64,000 nucleotides of DNA from Leucaena leucocephala. Its lineage: Eukaryota > Streptophyta > Magnoliopsida > Fabales > Fabaceae. Both the position numbers and the translations under genes were made by a program. Under the pieces are notes generated by a model. That model worked only from the letters and a program-made list of their open reading frames with translations. It made no database searches and was not told where the DNA came from. The stretch covers positions 13,782,001 to 13,846,000 of the forward strand of contig CM073550.1 of the NCBI GenBank assembly GCA_037074615.1, in the 5' to 3' direction. Position 1 is the first letter of the stretch, and each line of letters opens with the position of its first letter. Shown piece by piece: positions 59,880 to 64,000 of this stretch.

Positions 59880-61847
59880 TATTAAAGAAATGAAAATTTT
59901 TAGCAAAAATATATATTAAGTAAAATTTAATACTTCTCTGGTCCTAAATAAATATAGGATCTATTTGAAGAATTTGATTAGATTAAAGAATTTATTTGAG
60001 TTAGTTATTATAATATATTTTTCTTAAAGTATCTTAATTATCTTTTTTAATTCTCTCCCTTATTCTCTAATTTGATTATTGTTGATAGAGTATCAATAGG
60101 AGTAATTTAAAAAAAATTTAAAAAAATTTAAAAATATATTTTATATTTAAAATTAATATCAATTCACTAATTAAATTATATATTTTAGATCCAAGTAATA
60201 TTAATTATTTATAAGTACTTGCATGGTTGGTGATGCCAAAAGTTTCAATAGATCTTTCTTTGCCACTTATGACGGAAATAGACAGATAGTTGTATTGTCA
60301 AATGGAAATGGATCAAACAAGTCTTAAATGTATTGAATAGAATTAAAAAAAAAATAAAAAACTTATCATTGCTAAATAAATTAATAATTTTTTTGATTAT
60401 TTTCTTAGTCTTATATATAATAAGATATAAATAACTAAACATCATGAATAAAAAGTTAAAATTATTTCAATATAATAAATATGTAAAAAATATATTTCCT
60501 CTAATTTTATTTATAAATAAGAATTTTTAGGATAAGATTAGAATTTTTTATAAGTTACACTTTATACTTGTCTAAAATTTAATTTATTTTTTTAAATTTT
60601 ACCCTTAATTAAATTATTTATCTTATATCTTTTTTACACACCCTTTACATAAATGAAGTTAATTTTAGTGAAAAATTATATTTTTTATATATTTATTATC
60701 TTTAATTAATTTTAATCAACTTTTTATCTACACAATTAAATTATTCTCAATTTATCTAAATATATCTTTATTTAGGGGAGGGGAGAGAGATAGAGAAAGA
60801 GTTGGAAAGAGAAGATGAGAGAAAATGTGTGGAACAGAAGAGATGAAAGAGATGCTACATGCACATGACACGTGTATCATATTATATGCGTATTAAACAC
60901 AATTATATTAATTTTTTTAAAAAAAGAAATTTCAAGGATATATTACATAAATGCTACATATAGATGGAAGAAAAAGTTTGGGACACATAATCTTACCACT
61001 TCCATTTAATATTGCATTTTGAAATAGAACTCTCAGCTTTTTTTTTTTTAAACTGTATGACGTGCGTCTTGGGACACATATTTAATAAAACAAAATATTA
61101 GTAATAAATTGTAAATAAGAAATAATTATAAGGTAAAATTATTAGGTAGAAACTGGTCAAACCACAAAAACGTCATTGTTTAATATTAAAATTATTTAAT
61201 ATTACCTGAAGATACATTAAAATCTAATTTTTTAAATAGGTGCATCTCATTTGAGCAGGTTCTTAAATATATATAGTACATAATTAAAAAAAATTATATC
61301 CACTTAAAATATATTGCATATGAATTTTTAAACAAATTTTAGGTATATTTAAATAATAAAATGGGCGCCGAAACCCAAAACTTAAGACATAAAATTAAGA
61401 TAATCTGCAACTAAACCAAAGGTAAGAGACAAGCAACGATGAGAAAAGAAAACATGTTATTGTTTTTTAAGTATTTATATCACATGCATTAATTTTGGTA
61501 CACATATATTAAAAAAATAATTATATCAATTAATTATAATTAAATCTAATTTCTGAATATAAATTCATATAATATATATTTTAATATATTTAAATTAATT
61601 AATTAACTCTTATATTAATTATAATTAATTAATTAATTTAATTTTTTAAATTTTTACCATGTTCTTATATCATAGATAAGTTCAACTTCTTTTTTAAAAA
61701 TTGTATACAAAAAAAAAATAGATACCTCTACTTCTCTCTCTCTCTCTCACACACACACATTTATCTCTGAAAAAATATTGTCTATGTAGATTTTTCATTG
61801 AAGTGTTTAATCTTTTCTTATTTGAAGGAAACCAAATAAGAAAGCAA
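59880..61847. other. AT-rich spacer upstream of the cupin gene
   Basis: Low-complexity sequence with a Stowaway-like copy around 61505-61670 and CT/CA microsatellites at 61733-61760 just before the cupin leader. No gene was recognised. Confidence 0.45.
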
Positions 61848-63377
61848 ATGGAGATGGACTTAACAGTGAAGAAAGGGGAAGCCATATTTGAAGGAGATGG
61901 TGGATCTTACTACTTATGGTCAAGTTCTGATGTTCCTGCTCTTGCTAACAACGACGTTGGTGCTGGTCGGCTTCTTCTTCAACCTCAAGGCTTTGCTTTC
62001 CCTCACCATGCAGATTCTGCTAAAATTGGCATTGTTATTACAGGTATGTCCAAAACCTTATACGAATATTGTTTCTTTTAGTTACAGTTTTATTGTAAGC
62101 ATTCATCGCACTATGTTGGAATTCTGGTGCGCCCACAGTGCTCAAGTTAAAGGAAGCCTTAGGGCTTATTTGGAAATTTTTGTTGTGAAAAGCCACCTAA
62201 GCCTAACATGTCATGTTTGACAAGTTTGGGAGGCCACTAACTTTTTACTCAACCATTTAAAGTTAAAATAGCCTTTTTTAACTTTTAACTTTCTTCATCT
62301 TTGAATATTTTAAAATGACTTTTCAATATGTCATTTAAATAAATTTATGTTAAATTAACTTTTTTTCTTTTATAAAAACTAGTTATCCAAATATAAATCA
62401 TATTATATATTACTTGATTTTTACCCAATTTTAGTTTACAATAGTCAGTCCAAATAAAAGTGATTTTTACCAATGTTAATCTAAATAAGCCCTTAGTGTA
62501 TGTGTGTGTATGCTAAGATGTGAACTTAAAACGGTGAAAGGACTAAAAAGAGGAGTCCTCAGAACTAACCATTGAATCTTTTGTGTGTTCTAATTAGCCA
62601 GTTCAGTTTTGTTTGCGTTCTCCCTATAAAAGGTAATGCATTGTGTATCGTCAGATGGCACTGAGCTCCACAAGTTCCGACCTCTCTCCTCTTCTATATT
62701 CTCCTGTGATTTTTTGTTTTTTTTATATTTCTATTGTTCTGTGCCGCGCATTCTACAGGAATTTGTTTAATCCTAAGGAGTGCTACATTACCTTGTGTGT
62801 CAAAATAACTCTTAAAGACAATATTCCCGGTTACGATTTAAACCATATATATATTGTATTTTTTTGTAGGTGTTTCAACACATGCACTCAAATCAATGCA
62901 GGAACTGATGGCGTAGTTGGGATGGTGCTCCCAAACGCGGATAAAAAAGTGGTTTTGAAGGTGAAGAAAGGAGATGCAATCCCAGCACCTATAGGATCAG
63001 TCTCATGGTGGTTCAAAAATGGAGATTCTGAACTGATCACAGTGTTTCTGGGGGGAACATCTCAGGCTTATGTTCCTGGTCAATTCACCCACTTCATTCT
63101 CAGTGGAACCCACCCTGCAGTTCAAGTGATTTATGTTGCAAGAGGAAGTGGGAAGATTGAGATTGGGTTGAATGGGAAATCAGTGTTGGATTCTCAAGTT
63201 GAAACTGGTCATTTGATTGTTGTGCCTAAGTTCTTTGTGACTGCTGAGATTCCTAGTGAAGATGGCAAGGATTTTTACTCTATCATTCACAAAAAGGTAG
63301 CTTCTCTTGTTTTTGAATTCTCTTTTCCAAGAGATATACTCCAAATTCTTGATCAAATCACTGGTTATGAATATTGA
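61848..63377 (+). CDS. 11S-globulin-like cupin protein, internally shortened
   Basis: Exon 1 is 61848-62043 (MEMDLTVKKGEAIFEGDGGSY...) and exon 2 is 62902-63377, joined ACAG|GTATGT...GCAG|GAACTG; 223 aa to the TGA. The family (plant RmlC-like cupins, Arabidopsis At1g07750/At2g28680 type, 'glutelin type-D 1') has two cupin barrels and about 350 residues. Barrel 1 is present through GDAIPAPIGSVSWWFKNGD and GQFTHFILSGT. The sequence then jumps directly to the second barrel, HPAVQVIYVARGSGKIEI, LIVVPKFFV and DFYSIIHKK, so roughly 100-130 residues are missing without any frame break. After IHKK the sequence no longer resembles the family. AAAAAG|GTAGCT at 63296 looks like a former splice donor, but no matching exon is found before 64000. 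Probably a decaying paralog; it could still make a protein. Confidence 0.75.
62162..62492. mobile_element. Tourist-like (PIF/Harbinger) MITE in the cupin intron
   Basis: 331 bp flanked by TTA on each side (62159-62161, 62493-62495). The terminal inverted repeats are GGGCTTATTTGGA and, as complement of the right end, GGGCTTATTTAGA. The 3-bp TTA duplication and GGGC.T.TTTGG terminus are typical of Tourist elements. Non-coding. Confidence 0.85.
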
Positions 63378-63636
63378 ATACTCCCTCCCCCTGATACATA
63401 ATGTAAGTCCCTTATAGAAGAATAACTTAGTTGGGCTATGTCTTGATTCCTTCACTCTCTGCTGTCAAACTGGCCACTTTGTTGGGTCCATTTGTTTTCT
63501 GTTTTCGGTGTAGTTAGTTATTTTGGTTTGGTGTGTTTGTGTGAGTCGGAATTTGTATCTCCTGGTTTACCTATTTCACTCATTATGTAATGCGGTTCAA
63601 TTGATGTAACTCATTTTGCTTTAGCTTAATGAGCTT

Positions 63637-63808
63637 GTGTGGGTGTGTCTTACAGATTTGCTTGGCCTTAAAGTAGCTGTAGTATGAGCTTTTACACCAA
63701 AAACATGAATGTTATATCTTCAGTTTTCTATTCTGCAATAAAAGTCTCACAAGTGAACTATAGTTTATAAGCTCAAGATATTCTTTTACACCCAATAAGT
63801 TAATCTAA
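63637..63808 (+). repeat. Duplicated 3'-flank module, copy 2 (behind the cupin gene)
   Basis: Near-identical to 56700-56880 in the same orientation, lacking only a ~13-bp CCATACCAGGAGG insert and a few bases. It carries AATAAA at about 63738 and lies 260 bp after the cupin stop codon. Confidence 0.85.
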
Positions 63809-64000
63809 CTTTTGTATATTTAAATCTTCTTTAGAATCTTACAGTAATTCTCCCTAAAATTAATAGAGAAAATTATTATGAGGTGCTAAAGAAAAGATTT
63901 AATTACAAAAATGATCTAAGTAATTAATCAGCATAAACATGTTATTTGTTATATCTTCAAGTTCAAGGGTCTCACCACTCTCATGTAATATTGTGTTTCA

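Overview
The window is AT-rich nuclear DNA of a flowering plant, very probably a core eudicot. Its genes have plant-type GT-AG introns, chloroplast transit-like leaders and plant-specific families (fibrillin/PAP, RETICULATA-RELATED, 3-ketoacyl-CoA synthase, 11S-like cupin, MEE9-like). They are separated by long tracts of MITEs, LTR-derived DNA and microsatellites. I cannot name the species from sequence alone. Exon boundaries below were read by eye from GT/AG sites and checked for phase; no alignment or database search was run.

Layout. 1-1060: 5' part of a chloroplast patatin-like acyl hydrolase (minus strand, running off the left edge). 2543-5788: six-exon plastid fibrillin/PAP gene (minus) whose transit-peptide region is one base out of frame with the mature protein. 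7020-12316: eight-exon RETICULATA-RELATED 5/6-type plastid membrane protein (minus). 13.5-19.2 kb: nested transposon block holding a probable 4.2-kb LTR, a hAT-type MITE and a GGGAC-rich element. 22063-22953: single-exon zinc-ribbon plus RING-H2 E3 ligase (plus). 25866-29959: membrane-anchored proline-rich protein, DUF7036 type (minus). 30.4-42.8 kb: gene-free and full of MITE copies. 42925-43368: small coiled-coil MEE9-like protein (plus). 44767-48060: ALKBH9/10-type 2OG-Fe(II) RNA demethylase (minus) with a triplicated N-terminal exon module. About 49110-49440: a dead, inverted piece of that same gene. 52532-54680: 3-ketoacyl-CoA synthase pseudogene (minus). 55635-56558: intronless 3-hydroxyisobutyrate dehydrogenase-like gene (plus). 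56.9-61.8 kb: transposon-rich spacer with two abutting terminal-inverted-repeat elements. 61848-63377: internally shortened 11S-like cupin gene (plus).

The genes do not form a pathway; this is ordinary gene-by-gene plant organisation. Three neighbours (patatin-like, fibrillin, RETICULATA-related) are on one strand and all look plastid-targeted, but each has its own spacer and leader.

I found no convincing new molecular system. The most interesting signals are evolutionary: the exon/intron triplication in the ALKBH gene, with intron starts that match coding sequence in the third copy; the inverted ALKBH fragment beside its parent; the cupin gene whose two barrels have been joined by an internal deletion; and a ~170-bp 3'-flank module with a poly(A)-like signal present behind two unrelated genes.
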